This document shows positions 48,129 through 61,800 of a stretch of DNA of 64,000 nucleotides, piece by piece. A program made the translations under genes and the position numbers. The notes below the pieces were generated by a model. It was not told where the DNA came from. It did not search any database and was given only the letters and a program-made list of their open reading frames with translations. Every line of letters begins with the position of its first letter. The first letter of the stretch is position 1. This DNA comes from Odiellus spinosus (Eukaryota > Arthropoda > Arachnida > Opiliones > Phalangiidae): NCBI GenBank assembly GCA_963920705.1, contig OY987233.1, forward strand, positions 6,624,001 to 6,688,000. Direction: 5' to 3'.

Positions 48129-48410
48129 GATATTATGATGCTACTTATGATATAATATCAGAAACTAAAAGTTCATAATTTATTCAAGAAAAGTAATTAA
48201 CGCCAAGAATAGCAAATAACGATCTAAACTTTTCAGATTATGAAGTGGAACTCGGTAAAACTGAAACAGGTGATCAAATGTTTTTATCTTTCGTAATTGA
48301 GCTATGCCTAAATTGTCTTCGTACCCAAAATATTTGATTCGTATTCAATATTATTGTGCTTTGTTTATCACTCTTGATTTATTTCAACCTTTTCCTGAAA
48401 GTTCCTTGAC

Positions 48411-51049
48411 CTAAAACCGATCGACAGTCTTGTCCTCGCGTTCTTCTTTCGTCTTTGATTTGCTGCATTGTTTCGTGGCGTAAAATATTTCGAGCGAAGT
48501 TACGAAGAGAGCAGCTAGGCCACATCCTAACACTAGAACATTGCGGTAGAAAACGTCTGAACCCGACACTTGAGGACTGTAAATTTTAAATCCATATTGA
48601 GACAAATATCCGATTAATTGCTAACCGAATACGATCATACCTGTTGGATTTAATTTCTTGAATTATTACGACCGCCGCGCCATTAATTACTTTGTCGACA
48701 AAGCTCATGGCACCGAAAACAAATCCACCGCTTCTCTGAAATAACAAACTGGTATGTTACTGCACTCATCCATATTGTTCCCTGTCGTCGGAAACTACCG
48801 GAATTAAGACTTAAAGAGACCAGGAAAGCCATTTCAAAGTAATTGAATAGCGTCAGCCAATCACCATTAAAACTGAGTTAAAATCCAATTAACAATTCGC
48901 GCGCATTGGTTGGAACGCTCGTGCCAAAAGTGTGCCTCCAAAGTTCTTTACTCTCAAACGGACTTTGGCCCGAATTAGGCTTAGCATAAAATCATCCACA
49001 AATTTATTTTCTACCCCAAGAACAGTTTAACTCCAAATTCTCGAACCCAGGTTTCCTGGGTCCCTTTAATGTGAGCTTATAGATATTTATTGAAAAGGGT
49101 ATTTTAACTTTAAATTACCTTGTTTTCGCCGACCAAATCGGCTGTTAGGGCTAAACTCATAACGAGCATCGTTGATCCACCACTTCCGTAGATTATGCTT
49201 ACTAAATATATTTGCCACGTCTTGTAGCTATCGCCATCTCCGAACCAAACCCAAACTGAGGCTAAAACGCTCAAAAGCGAACCAATAATAAATACAACCT
49301 GTATGGTAAATATTTTATTATTTAAAGTTCCTAGAATCATGGGAAGTTTTGATTTAAAACATACCCTTGTGCCAAGCTTTTTACTCAGCGGTTTCATTAG
49401 TAAGGCAACAAGTAGTCCAGTAACGTTATTGACCAGAGGAACGATTGCCAAATTTTCCTATAATTGTTTTATGATTTAGCGATTTCTACCAGAAAATTAC
49501 TCAAGGCAACTTACTTTCGCAACCAGCAAAGTTTCTTGTAAATATAAAACCATATAGAGTTGCTGGATATTTACCACGAATCTTGTTACGGAGTAAGTGA
49601 TGGCCACCTGTAGAGTTTGGGCAGTCTAATTTTAATATTTTAGGCTTAGAAGGGACACTTTTGAAACTGTTCTATGAAACTATTTGAGTAACATTCTTAT
49701 CACCACTTCCTGGTAAGGCTTGCACTTACAGAAGGTGGTTGTAAATACCTGGAAATGGCTTTGCATTCGACATTACTATAACCCTTTCCCAATTAAAGCT
49801 AGATAAACATGTTTATTTAGCCCCCAGCTAAGCCTGAGGTGAAACGCCACAATATCAACAACGCTTAATATAATGTACCTGATAAAAATTTTGAACTTTT
49901 AACCATTTCCACCACTTGAAGGCTTTGGGTATTAAGTTAGTTTGGCCTTTTTGATTTTGGTCGATGCTGTTGGATTCTGATTCGGGGTATGTCTCTTCGT
50001 CGGTATTAATAGAGCTTTGAGTGACGAATTTGATGACTGGGGTATGAGTTGATGGCGGATTTTCCTTGACCAGAAGGTGGAATATGAGAGAAAATAGGGT
50101 TCCTACTCCCAGAACTGTGGCGATTAGATTCTGTAAAGGTACAATTTTTAATTTCACCGTATGAAGACGTTTTAAGAGGCATTTACTTGAAAACTGCCTG
50201 CATCCGCGGGACCAAGACGGTTTTTAATCGCGTCAGAGGTGTCGGATTTCAAAAATGCCCAAGCAATACCAAAAACGGCTATGTTAGATATCACTGTAGC
50301 CGCGTACCTACAAAATAAATGATTATTACTTAGTCTTTTAGAGTATGAGTAACGTCATAAGTTTATAACTTATGGTAACGTTTATACCTGTAAGAGTTGA
50401 GAACTATTCTTTGTGTGGAGCACGGTGTTAAATCCGTCATTAGGGAAACGTGGGAAACTTGAACGAAAGCCCAACCTATTTGAAATACCAAAGCAAACCC
50501 TGAGAAGTAGATTAGCTGCGCCCACGAGTCCGATTGAGTACATCCCAGACAATGGTTGATTAGGAACGGAAAGCTGGCCAGTACCATTATGGTCCCTGAA
50601 AAACCGGAAAGACAACGTCTTAAGCCTATCTATCATCCTTATATTATCATGTTCCACAGAATCGTGGAATGGCAAACGTATTACGTACCTATTAAATGCC
50701 ACAGTTTCTTCCAACCATACTTTATGAACACAGTAGCCGACGGTTGGTCAACTTGAATGCCCACAAAAGGCGTAGCTAGGGCGTCTACTATTTGACCGAA
50801 AAACAAGAGGGCGCCAGCTTCGACCTTGTTGAAATTTAAGATTGAACTAAAGTAGATGATAAGATACGAGAACCATATGGCGGCACACATATCGTTCAAC
50901 ACGTGTCCGGCGCCGTAGCCTAGTTTCAGTCTTAATGGTAGTTTCTTGATAACCACACCACTTTTGGAGTAGTGTTGGTTCTCGCAGTTTTCGACTACTT
51001 GGACGCTGGTGCCGTTGGCTTTAGATACTTCATATTGGTTTTTTCCCAT
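48411..51049 (-). CDS. MFSD12: MFSD12-like major facilitator transporter
   Basis: Nine exons on the minus strand join in phase: 50689-51049, 50388-50595, 50187-50307, 49879-50130, 49515-49625, 49365-49457, 49119-49298, 48641-48735 and 48411-48576, giving 528 residues. Family blocks include LKLGYGAGHVLNDMCAAIWF in the first helix, the short loop ending TPFVGIQVDQ, and later ENLAIVPLVNNVTGLLVALL and SLALTADLVGENK. MFSD12 proteins are twelve-helix carriers of the GPH-like branch. Vertebrate MFSD12 is needed to import cysteine into melanosomes and lysosomes, and that role may be conserved here. A long polar loop with Ser/Glu/Asp (exon 4) lies in the middle. The ATG at 51047-51049 was chosen. The frame stays open upstream to about 51,181, so a longer N-terminus is possible. 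The gene converges tail to tail with the ABC transporter gene. Confidence 0.94.
48815..49065. mobile_element. Family H MITE, TTAA type, in MFSD12 intron
   Basis: A 251-bp element opening AGAGACCAGGAAAGCC and closing TTTCCTGGGTCCCT, with TTAA at 48811-48814 and 49066-49069. Related blocks occur at about 15,945-16,470 and 46,085-46,258. It explains why this intron is 383 nt in a gene whose other introns, apart from the fourth (253 nt), are 56-93 nt. Confidence 0.82.
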
Positions 51050-51239
51050 TATGAAACGACTGATGAAGTTTCTGTAATATTGTTTGAGATTAATTTTAAA
51101 TTCCAAGCTCGTAGCAGGATAATTTTGATTGAGGGGAGTGCATAATTTATTTTGAGGGGGCATTGCCCCTTGATGCCCCATCCTCCTGTGGCTTCCCTTT
51201 CAAAAGCTGATATTTGTTTTCAACTAATTTATTCCAAGT

Positions 51240-51525
51240 ATGAAGAAAATAGGCTTAGCAAGATTCTTGAAGATCCTAAATTTCTTCGCATTGATGGATC
51301 AGTAACCAATCGAGTTTTATAGGAAGTCTAATGGAGATCTCGCCTTAACGACGGGGGTTTGCTTATTGGTCGCTGAACCCATCAATACGAAGAAATTCAG
51401 GATCTCCATGAATCCAGCTAAGCCTATTTTCCGGGTAAGATTTAAATTGATTTCTAGTCTAATATTTGTTTATAAACAATTTTACTGATGGATTAGGCCT
51501 ATTTAAACGATAAGGAATCGATAAG
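51240..51525. mobile_element. Family A MITE, left end missing
   Basis: Readable from AAAATAGGCTTAGCAAGATT to TTTAAACGATAAGGAATCGA. The outer left third is absent. It lies about 190 bp upstream of the MFSD12 start and may overlap its promoter. Confidence 0.8.
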
Positions 51526-52689
51526 ATTCTCGTTTTTTAAGGAAGAAACGCAGCTCGTAACGATATAAAACAAAATTTACTAACATTATGTTGAATGAAA
51601 TTATGTAGAGGGATAGCATCTGATAATTTGTTTATTTTAAAGCGAATATAGATGAGAGTTCGAGGATCAATAAATGTATAGATATACAAAAGTGATTGTA
51701 TCACGTGATATAATTCGCGTCAATGAACTATTTGCTTTATAATAACCACGCGAAAATATAGTGAGGTATTTTGGTTTTCATAATTTCGAAGATAACAATT
51801 ATAAAATATTTAATTTTACTGTTGAAGTAATTATTTCTATATGTTATGTACATATATTTTGAATCGTTTAAACGATATTTCTAACTTTAACATAAACCTT
51901 TTTTGAATATATTGTGATACTATCCCTTTTTTTTCTTTCAAATAATTAGTTAATTTATCAAGGATCGTCTTGACTTCTAGCGCGTGTCTGTAATTTCCGC
52001 TCATTTTATTCAATTTAAAGAAGCTAACATCCTCGTAACACGTGATATGGCACTGATAAGTGATAAAATTTAAAACTTTCAAGGAGACAAATTGACCCAT
52101 ATTTGTTAATTTAAATTGCCCATATGATATAGACGATTTAAATAATCATTTTAAGGTCGTTAAATTAGCATTATATTGTATATTAAGTTACTAACAATGT
52201 AAGTTAGGCCTAGGCCGCGTGCACTGTTATATTGGATTAACAAAGGCTTAAGTCATAGAAAAAATTATATAACTAATAAAGATAAGTAGACTAACGACAT
52301 TTTTAGATAGGTTTAACGTTTCGAACTTGATAGACCGAGCTGATCTTAACGGAGAAGTAACACCGCTGATGTGGTTATAATTATTTAGATAAGTCTTAAG
52401 TCATTTAAATAAGATTAACGTTATTTTTAACAACGATATGCTTCATAACTAATTTGGCATTCAACTAGAAACAACCTTTTGGCTGAAACTTCAATTATAT
52501 AAGAAGAAATTGCGCCAAAAATACAATTAAGCTTTAATTACTTATTTAGAGCATGGCTAAGCATTTCCATGTACAATAAATTTAATTGTTATATATCTTT
52601 AAATTATTTTTAATGGTTGGAAGTTTTCATGTACCTTTGAAAGACAGGCCAATCGAATTAGATTTTCCTTTAATTCATCAAACTTCCAA
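51526..52689. other. Intergenic, old family C remnant
   Basis: About 51,770-51,890 is a strongly diverged family C segment (AATTATAAAATATTTAATTT and TACATATATTTTGAATCG). Otherwise AT-rich, with no exon seen. Confidence 0.45.
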
Positions 52690-53017
52690 TAACAAGTGAT
52701 TTTTTTATCGATTCCTCATCGTTTAAATAGGCCTAATCCATTCTTAATTTTTTTACAAACATAATAGACTAGAAATAAAAAACTTTCCCGGAAAATAGGC
52801 TTAGCTGGTTTCATGGAGATCCTTAATTTCTTCGCATTGATGGGTCAGCGACCAATGAGCAAAGGGCCGTCGATAAGACGAGATCTCCATATGAGACTTC
52901 CAATACCATTCGATTCGTCGCTGACTCATCAACGCGAAGAAATTCAGTATCTCCATGAATCCAGCTAAGCCTATTTTTCGATAAAAAAATCACTTGTTGT
53001 TTGGTTGCATTCTCCCT
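52690..53017. mobile_element. Family A MITE
   Basis: Compact copy with shortened right half. The right end reads TTGGTTGCATTCTCCCT, followed by TTAA. Confidence 0.85.
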
Positions 53018-55462
53018 TTAAAATGGGTTTAACGCTAAAATTTTATATAAATGCGGTAAAATTCTTGAAAAATCATGTGTCATGTGGAACACTATGTGGT
53101 CATTTTCTAAAAGTTAAATTTGGAGAACTTATTAATTACTGAAGTGCAGTTATAGAACATGCTTTAAGAGGAAGCAGTGTTCATTATAGAGCCTTCTATA
53201 ACTGATTTATGTTCTTCTCAACTAGCCAGGATTCTATGCATTTAGAATGGTAATATTCTAAAGATTGTGCGGAATGTTTATCAGTAAAATTAACATTACT
53301 CTAAATCCAATTAATAATTAAATTGCTTATTAAAACTTTTATTTAATTATCTCAAGATTAATCGTGCTTTTTTTTTAATTATTAACGCTTAAATATTAGT
53401 AACTTAAATTCTAATTAGAAACAAATTCATTTATTAATGGAGTTCCATGACCACTTAATTTCTTTTAAAGCTCGTTATTTAATTAAAATGAATTAAACTT
53501 ACCGTATCACAAATACGACGGTATCCTTTTAGTTAAACTGGTGATAAAATGAATCAATCCAATGAGTGAAATTTTACGTCAAGTTCTAATTCATAACGTG
53601 TTAATTTTTATCGTTAATTGGCAATTCTCGATAGTTCTCTCTGACGGTCATATCTTTAATAATTCAGGAAATTACAAAGGCCTTCTAATGAGCTATTTTG
53701 ACTTTTTTGGTTTCTAATTTCTCGTGTCCCAGGATATATTTATAATAGCGTTTTCGTCTTCTCTATCTATTCCGGACCCCCGAATATATCATCATCTCGT
53801 GTTACAATCGTCTTGAAAAGCTTCTCGTATAAAGACTTTTAAAGATAAAGTCTCGTAAGATGATTTAGTCTTCGATTTAAGTTAGATAAGAGTCTGGCGA
53901 CATGAGCATAAGATTAACCATACAGACATCTAGAATCCTTGCCGCGAGTCAAACTGCCCGCGGCATGAATCAATTCATTACAAAGGGGTAAAACTTCTAA
54001 TCCTTATGTTTATTGTCCAAAGATTGACCAAAATCTTGACCTAAGGTTACCCCCAAAACAGCTTTAAAACTGCCTTTTTCAACTACTTCGTCTGCTGTAG
54101 TTACCCTCTTTATGACTTACTTTTATCGAGGACGAGGTTATTTCGGACGATCCGGATGTCAAAAATAAAAGATGTTTCTCTCATTGAAAAAATTAACGGT
54201 AGCACTTGGAAGAAATCGCTGGCTACATTATTCAATATGACAGCTGTGTAACTTCTCTGGATGCTCTATAGCAAGAGGAATTTGTTGGAGTATGCAATAA
54301 TTTTTAAAATTTTTGGAGTACTCAGAGAAGACGTTGACAGCGAAATAAAAGTTTTCCGAACTAATGAAGAAGCAGTTGAATTTACCATTGTCTCATTGTC
54401 TTTGTAGTTGGTTATGTTCAGTCCTCTCTTTAATTTTAAAGCTCTGGTTGGTATCTGTTCGGAACTTGGCGAGACTTGTCCTTAAGTTTTTCCAACGCTC
54501 AATGTTCTCATAAAGCTCTTAAGAAAGCGACTTGCAAGGAGGGATAAGAGGGGGATGGATGGAGATTATAGTTAAATTCTTATTGGCATTGAAAAGAAAT
54601 GTAGAGATGAATCAGCTAAAACGTTGTATATGAAATGGATAAAAACGATACCCTTAACAACAATTACAATTTAAGTTTGTTTTAGTTTTCTTAGCAACTC
54701 AATATCGTCGTCAATCAACACTTAAAATAGTAATAAGGTTCGCTGAGCTCTTTATGAATTCGAATTTTAGAAAAAAGTTTATCTGATGTAGTGTCGCTGT
54801 ACTTTGTACAACGATCATCTTTGAACCTATTAAGATTTTTCTATAATATATTTTTACGACTGTATCAAACAACGATTATGTCGTTTTCTTACCACCTTTG
54901 AGCTTTTAAAGGGAATAGAACCCAGGCTCCGTGTTCTTGCGCCCCAAGACAGATCAAATGTTCGTCTCCGCGAATTTTGCCACTGTATTGTTAGTGATTT
55001 CAATGGGGTTATCCCTCAAATTATATTATACTTCTGTAAAGTAAGCCTGGCAGGAATGGTATATTTAATTTTTGGCAAGGTGTTCCATTAGTTGGTTAAT
55101 AAATTACTAGCTCCTGTGTTCTTAAAAAAATGGTATATGCAATACATCGCGGACATTAGATTCTGAGAGCAAAAAACATTGTGGGTACGTCCAGAACTTC
55201 AAACATAACTCAACGAAACAAATCCTGTTTCTCTAAAAAGATTTTCGTCATAGTACCGTTTGACGTCAAAGTGACGGAGAGAATTACTGTACGCTTTTCT
55301 ATAAAGTCCGGTTTCATATTGTAAAATTACACGTAATTACGTCGGTAGATTTTATGGGAAGAGAACAAGATGGTGTGTGGGCCCATGGTAGTTACGCAAC
55401 GTAATTAGCGCATTTAGGCGCCCTGGTTGGCAGGTAGAGGTAAATTTGGGATCCACCCCTGT
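53018..55462. other. Intergenic, no gene seen
   Basis: AT-rich sequence with short frames only. No exon with matching splice signals, no bounded repeat and no RNA gene recognised. Confidence 0.5.
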
Positions 55463-55915
55463 AAAGTCGTCTTCTTTTCTAGCTTAGCAGACGACGTTGT
55501 ACAAAACAAATTGTGCAGTCAAAGCTAGGCTGCGTGCGTAGGGGAAGAGCATTTTAAAGGGGCAGGTTTCAGAGCAGATAGGGCCTTTAAAGGGACTATT
55601 TTACGATTTTTAAATCTCTAAGGTCGCCATCTTTTCTTGCTTAGTAGACGACGTTGAACATAACAAACTGTACATTTAAAGCTAGGTTGTGCGCGTGAAG
55701 GGAAGAGCATTTTAAAGGGGACAATTTCAGAGCAGATAAGGTCTTTAAAGGGACTATCTGCAATTTTCAAATTCCTTTAAAGTCGCCTTCTTTTCTAGCT
55801 TAGCGGACGACGTTGTACAAAACAAACTGTACAGTCAAAGCTAGGCTGCGTGCGTAAGGGAAGAGCATTTTAAAGGGGCAAGTTTCAGAGCAGATAGGGC
55901 CTTTAAGAAACGGAC
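55463..55915. repeat. Three direct copies of a ~160-bp unit
   Basis: Units begin near 55,463, 55,620 and 55,788. Each contains TTCTTTTCTAGCTTAGCAGA, CAAAGCTAGGCTGCGTGCGT and GAAGAGCATTTTAAAGGGG. The outer two agree better with each other than with the middle one. The array lies about 700 bp beyond the 3' end of FICD. Confidence 0.88.
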
Positions 55916-56597
55916 ATTAATCTCCACTGTACCAGAAGCGAATGAAAACTATAGTTTGTCTGTACTCATCATACTCAAAGGAAATGTTGGTCAACATTAT
56001 AAGTCCAAATATTACAGAAACTTTTAAGGAAATGAAAACAAAGCTCAAATGTAAATAAACTTTAAATAAGTTATAATTTATTAAATTCATCTATACAAAT
56101 TGGTGCATAAAACCAAGTAAATTAAAACCTCAAAGTAGCCAAATTTGAATGGAGTCTTTAGGGGCCTTGAACTCAAGGTTTGATAAAAATGCAGCCTACA
56201 CTTTTTTACCACCTAATCTAGATAGTAAAGAGATATGGGGGCATTACTATCAAGAATACCCTTCTCCATAGTAAACACATCCTTTTGTGCTCTCTAAAAA
56301 AGCATAATTCATTAAAAATCCTCACTCTGTATCTCCTCACGCGGTGTTTGGGGTTCCTTTGACTATTTCCCTCCCTTTCGCTCCATTTCCCCTTTAATCA
56401 CACAAACAAAAGCAGTCTAGCCGTTAGAGTTCTTTCTTAGATCAAGAGACTAGTGGTGCCTCTTCAGGAAAAAATAAATTCACTGCAAACAATACCAGCA
56501 CTGACAACTCTAAGCTGACCTCCTAGAAATGCCTGATTTGGCTACTAAGAGGTTTAATTTACTTTATCACAGTCATTTGTTTTATAATTTTTCAAGT
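55916..56597. other. Intergenic and 3' flank of FICD
   Basis: Contains the presumed FICD 3' untranslated region (minus strand). No other feature recognised. Confidence 0.5.
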
Positions 56598-58410
56598 TTA
56601 CACTTCAATAATTTTAACTTGATGTTCTAAATCATGATTTTCAGAGTCTTGACCTCCTAATGCCCGCATACCAGTAACTGAATTACCATATTCAGTCGCG
56701 TATAAATAAACATCTAAAGTTCTTTCGGTGCACTTAGCTATAAAGCGAATAAAAGGCCTAATATCTCCTTCATTGGCCATTTGTAAAAACTCGTAATATA
56801 AACTACGATCTTGTTTTCTTATAATAACAGGCGGGTAACCGTTTCTCATGAGTAAAAGGTTCATAAGCAGCCTGGCTGATCTCCCATTTCCGTCAATGAA
56901 TGGATGGATATTAACTAATTTATAATGGGCTATGGCAGCAAATTTCACCGGGTGTAAATTAAAAGCATCTTCCGAATTTATCCAATCGACGAATTCTTCC
57001 ATCAAACCTTGCACATCGGATGCTGGTGGAGGAGTATGTTCACCAACGTAAACTTGGGAGGTTCGAAATGATCCGGCTTCTAACGGATCAACATGCCCTA
57101 GAACTCTTTTGTGAATCTGCAAGATATCAGATACCAAAAGTCTCCCGACTTTGCTGACTAGTGTGCTATTAATGTACTTCAATGCTGACTCAAGTCCTGA
57201 GAAGAGAAGAATGTTTGGATTCAAACATGTTCAAAAAATTTTGTGGAAAACAAGAAATTTACCAATGATTTCATTATGTTCCATGATACTCTTGCCAGGA
57301 ACAGCCATTCTAGTTTCAACAACCATTCTAGTCTCGGCTAAGGTCATAGTATTGCCCTCTATTGCCACTGTATGATAAATATGTTGAAAGTAGGCTTCTT
57401 TTTTAACTCTTTTCAAAGAAGCATCATTATCTGGAATCTTAAGGAAGCAAAAATTATTTTAAAAATGCAAACCTTATAGAAAACTGTAGTAACATCGATC
57501 TAACCTGTATTAAATAATCCCTCTTGTTATCTATCCTGGATAACTGCTTTTCATCAAGGTCTTCAACGACTGGTAAGGTACGCTCTCGATTCTGTAAGGC
57601 TTTATTGTGAAGAGGAGCCAAGACTAGAGCTCTTGTATAAAAGCGATTAGCGTTGATTACATCTTTATTGTGCTCCTCCAGAAATTCTCCGTAGTGATTT
57701 AAAACATCAGGGTGATAGGGATTAAGGGCTAAAGCGTGTTGAAATAGTTTCTTGGCCTTTTCGTCTTTGCCTATATGTTTCATTTGTAAAGCCATGTGAA
57801 GGGCCCTTGTTGCTTCTTGATCTATGTCACAAAAAATTATTTTTTGATATATTTAATATTGAACCCAAACTTTGAAAGTTTTACTACCATTTTGAGGTGG
57901 CACATCTTTTTTAAAGGGATGGTGAAAAGTTTCTAAACTATTAAATTCATCCGCATCATCGTACACCCTTAAATCATGGGTGTCTGGAAGAAAATTTAGT
58001 CTCATCCTATTTCCATATGGTAACACCATGTCTGAGTCGTCATTTTCAATCTGACTATTAGATCTAGACCGCACCAGAGCTTTTTCATTTACATTTTCAT
58101 TTGGAGTGTCTTCGGAGATGTTCGCCAAAACCAAGGAATTAACGATTTTAGTTTCATTTGTAATGTCGACTATGTTTGTACTTTGCGGTAATTCGGCTTT
58201 TAACGGTGACCATAAATAATTAAGCGAAACAGCGAATAGTAAAACAAAAATGCATGTTGTCAGAAATGAGCATCCAAAACCGGCTATCACTTTGGGCGAT
58301 TTTAAATCTAATCCCATGTCCGTGATGAGATTGTTGGTAAAGCGCAATATTTGGTTGATAAAGTCACTTACTAAATTTATAAAATTTGATAAAGGTATAG
58401 CCCACGTCAT
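56598..58410 (-). CDS. FICD: FICD/HYPE protein AMPylase
   Basis: Four exons on the minus strand join in phase: 57888-58410, 57505-57821, 57263-57437 and 56598-57196, giving 537 residues. FICD is an ER-lumen type II membrane protein. It AMPylates and de-AMPylates the chaperone BiP, tuning it to unfolded-protein load. Here a membrane anchor lies at about 41-66. A variable linker follows, then two TPR repeats at about 176-270. The inhibitory helix motif TVAIEGN (303-309) carries the regulatory glutamate, and the catalytic Fic motif [12 protein letters not shown] (436-447) keeps histidine, aspartate, asparagine and both arginines. The [14 protein letters not shown] block closes the domain. The donor of exon 1 (G followed by GTAGTA) is unusual but gives the only in-phase join. 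The protein is somewhat longer than human FICD because of the linker. It is divergent from PMS1 and may share its promoter. Confidence 0.97.
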
Positions 58411-58893
58411 AATGATGTGTCTTTAAATAAAAAAATAGAGCAAGAATCATAATTATAGGTGTAAGAACTTAGATCCTCCATCTTTATATTTTTTCAGGGT
58501 TAGCATGGAGAAATAATCAAAGCAGTTGAAGTTCGAAAATTTGTTTTTGCTCCATTGTATTTGGACGAGCTGAGCAGCTAACTCGCTGAGAGTTTTTTTT
58601 TTTTTTAGTTTCAGGCTGTTATATTAATAATATAATTCATTAAGTTAATTATATAGACAATTTAGTTTTCGGTAGTGAATACTTTAAATTTATTTTATCT
58701 AGCCTTCTAGGATTTTTGTCGGTTGGCGTCTCGGTCTCTCAGTTTTCTTATGTACAGCAAAACATTTTGGAAAATACTGTCTGCATAGCTGTCTGCTTTG
58801 CCGCGAAAATCGACCGTTACAAGTTGTACGTCGTTTGTTAGTTAACGTGATGCGTCTCCGCGGAGTGATTAAATCAAAATTAATGAAAGAAAA
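58411..58893. promoter_or_regulatory. Putative bidirectional promoter of FICD and PMS1
   Basis: Only 483 bp separate the two start codons, and this interval must hold both transcription starts. No clear TATA box was seen on either side. A poly-T tract lies near 58,592-58,605, and the segment 58,735-58,870 is GC-richer than its surroundings. Confidence 0.6.
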
Positions 58894-61800
58894 ATGAAGA
58901 AGAATTCTAATCCTGGCTTTAGGCCTATAAAATTACTTTCCGATGCAACTTCTCGCATTATTTTTAGTAGTCAATCAATATCAAATGTTTTTGGCGCAGT
59001 GAAGGAACTTTTGGAGAATGCATTAGACTCAAAAGCTACAAATATCGAAGTCAAATTGGTAAAAATTGCTTTCAGCCTTAAGTTGAAATATTATTAAGAA
59101 CATTGGATTAGAATTGTTTAGTTTTTGAATTCTCGTAACAAACTAATGTGTTGGCTTTATGCTTAACTTTTACAGATTGATTTTGGATTGAGACAAATTG
59201 AAGTAACAGACAATGGATGCGGCATTGATGAGAATGAAATCCAATTCATGGCTAAACCACATTACACTTCAAAAATGTCGAACCATAGTGATCTATTTGA
59301 ACTTATGACTTATGGGTTTCGAGGTGAAGCTTTGGCAGCTCTTTGCGCAGTCTCAGATATGACAATTACCACAAAGACAAAGACTATGAAGTGTAGTGTT
59401 TCTAGTTCATTTGATGAAGCTGGAAATGTGACTTCTACACGTTATGGCTCTTCTGGAACTGGTACCACGGTAATGGTTGAAAACCTTTTTTGCAACTTAC
59501 CTGTAAGAAGGCAAACCTACAAGTCAATGAAACGCAAGAAGGAGGAGCTCAGTAAAGTGGAATTATTTGTCAAGCATTATGCAGTTCTTCATCCTGGTAA
59601 GCTACAGTTTTTTTTTTCTTGTTTGTTGATGTAAAGCTGCCAATGGCACTACCTCTCAAGGAGTTAATATGAATTACCTCGAGGCTCGTTCGAATAAGTT
59701 TGATTATTTGTAAATACCATGAACTAGGTACAATTGGCAATTAGATAACTTCAATTTATAATTGTGCCCATGGCAATAAACTGAGATAGTAAGCTTTAGG
59801 GGTTTTCAGTGTTTTACAAAGCATTGCCGGTTGTGAGTGGATTTCTAATTAAGTAAAATATTAATGATAAATAGGTGAAATTAATAATAAGCGAATAAGC
59901 CTTGGCACTAGTAAAAATATAAAGTACCAACACCATCTATTTGAAAATTTTGTGCAATGAACTTTACAGATATCCGCATTGCATTGTACCATTGCAATGC
60001 TCTAATATTCCAAAAACCCATTGTTGACAATGTAAAATCAGCGCTATTACACGTCTGGGGCGCCAAAGTTTACTCTATGATGGAGTATACATCAGTTGGG
60101 GATGAAAACACTAACGTGAGTGTTGGATTTTCTTAGAACCATCTCTCATCAGGAACTTTGTTATATCCGGAGTAAACAGTTGTGTATATATTTTTTGGGA
60201 ACCTTTGCATTCATTATTGGCTTTAGGGTCCACAGGACATCTATTAGCTGGGTTCATACCAGGATATATCAAACCCTTTGAGTGTTAAGAAATATTTAGG
60301 GAAATTCCAAAAATTTGGCATAAATCAGGGAAATCATGCATTTTTTTAAGAGTACTTGCATGTACGTCAACTTTTGAATACTGGCAATGACACTACGTAG
60401 GTACTACCTGTGTTTTATGGTTTTTCAAAACATTCGGGCACCTACAAATATCAGGGAAATTTCAATGTTAGAATCCTGGGAAATACAATGTTAAAACCTG
60501 GAAAAATCTGGTTTTAAAATGTTGTGTGGGGTAAATCAGGCGCCATCTTGCGCAACCCATTGGCAAATCAGATATAAAATCATCTTTGTACATTCGATTT
60601 TATTTACTCCGGATGATATAAGTTCCTGCAAAGGCACCCATACAAGTTTTTACTTACTGACATGAAAATTTGTAGATTTCGGTTGAAGCTTATCTACCTA
60701 AAGTTCGATCAAATAGTAACGAAACTTGTAGGTCAACTTCAGATGGCGTTTTTCTTTCTGTAAATAATAGACCTTGTCATAACAAGGAAGTTACAAAGGT
60801 ATATACCATCAATCGTATTTATTTTAAATTTTCGCTTTTTGATTTATATTTTATATTGACAAAAACAGTTGATTCGACAATTTTACTCGGAATCTATTAC
60901 GCAAGCGAATCCTCTAAAATCAGCATCTTACCCACTGTCTTATTTTTCGATAAAACTGCCTTTGGATCAAGTAGATGTTAATTTGGAGCCCGCCAAAATG
61001 GAATTACTTATTGAATGCCAAGTATGTAGAATAGTAGAATTTAACTTGAGTTCATGCAAATCAGGGAAATATCATAGAAAATATGATTAAACTCAAGAAA
61101 TCTTCATTTTAGACTGAATATATTTTAAAAGCTTATTTTAAAGTTCAAAATGGTGGTCCTGAACTTGTTTGAACTCTGGAATATTTATACTTATGTTTGA
61201 AATTAGTATATTATAATCTAATTTAAACAAATCCTAGGGCTTAGTTGTTTCATTAGTCACACGAATGTTATCAAAGTACTACGAAAAAGTTTCATCTAGC
61301 CCAGAAACAAGATTACCCTTTGATAACACTCAAACAAATATGACTGAAAATGCATCTCTCAATTCTTTCACATCACAAGTTGAAGATTTCCAGTTGAGTT
61401 TCGAAGACGATGATGAAAATACGAAAAAGAATTCCAAATTGGGTCATCAGGAACAGAAAAGCAAACCAGCTACAAAAGACACTAATAAAGTACGACAAAA
61501 AGCTGTTTTGAACAATAACACTAGTCAAAATCTAAATGAACAAACGGTAAAAAAATCAAAGTTAGTTACCAAGTCTCCAACCAAGGATAAAACTTCGACA
61601 ACTTTACCAGAAAAAAGGGTGTCAAAAATAAATTTTGATTTCTTTGAAAGTCAAACTATCCCAGAGAATGATGGCACAAGCCAGTTGGACACTGTTACTA
61701 AAGAACTTGACCATACAAATGACCAATTTAACGAGTTTTCCCCAAAAAACATATTGCCAAGAATAAGTTTTACTTTAGAAAGTCAAACGAACCAACAAAA

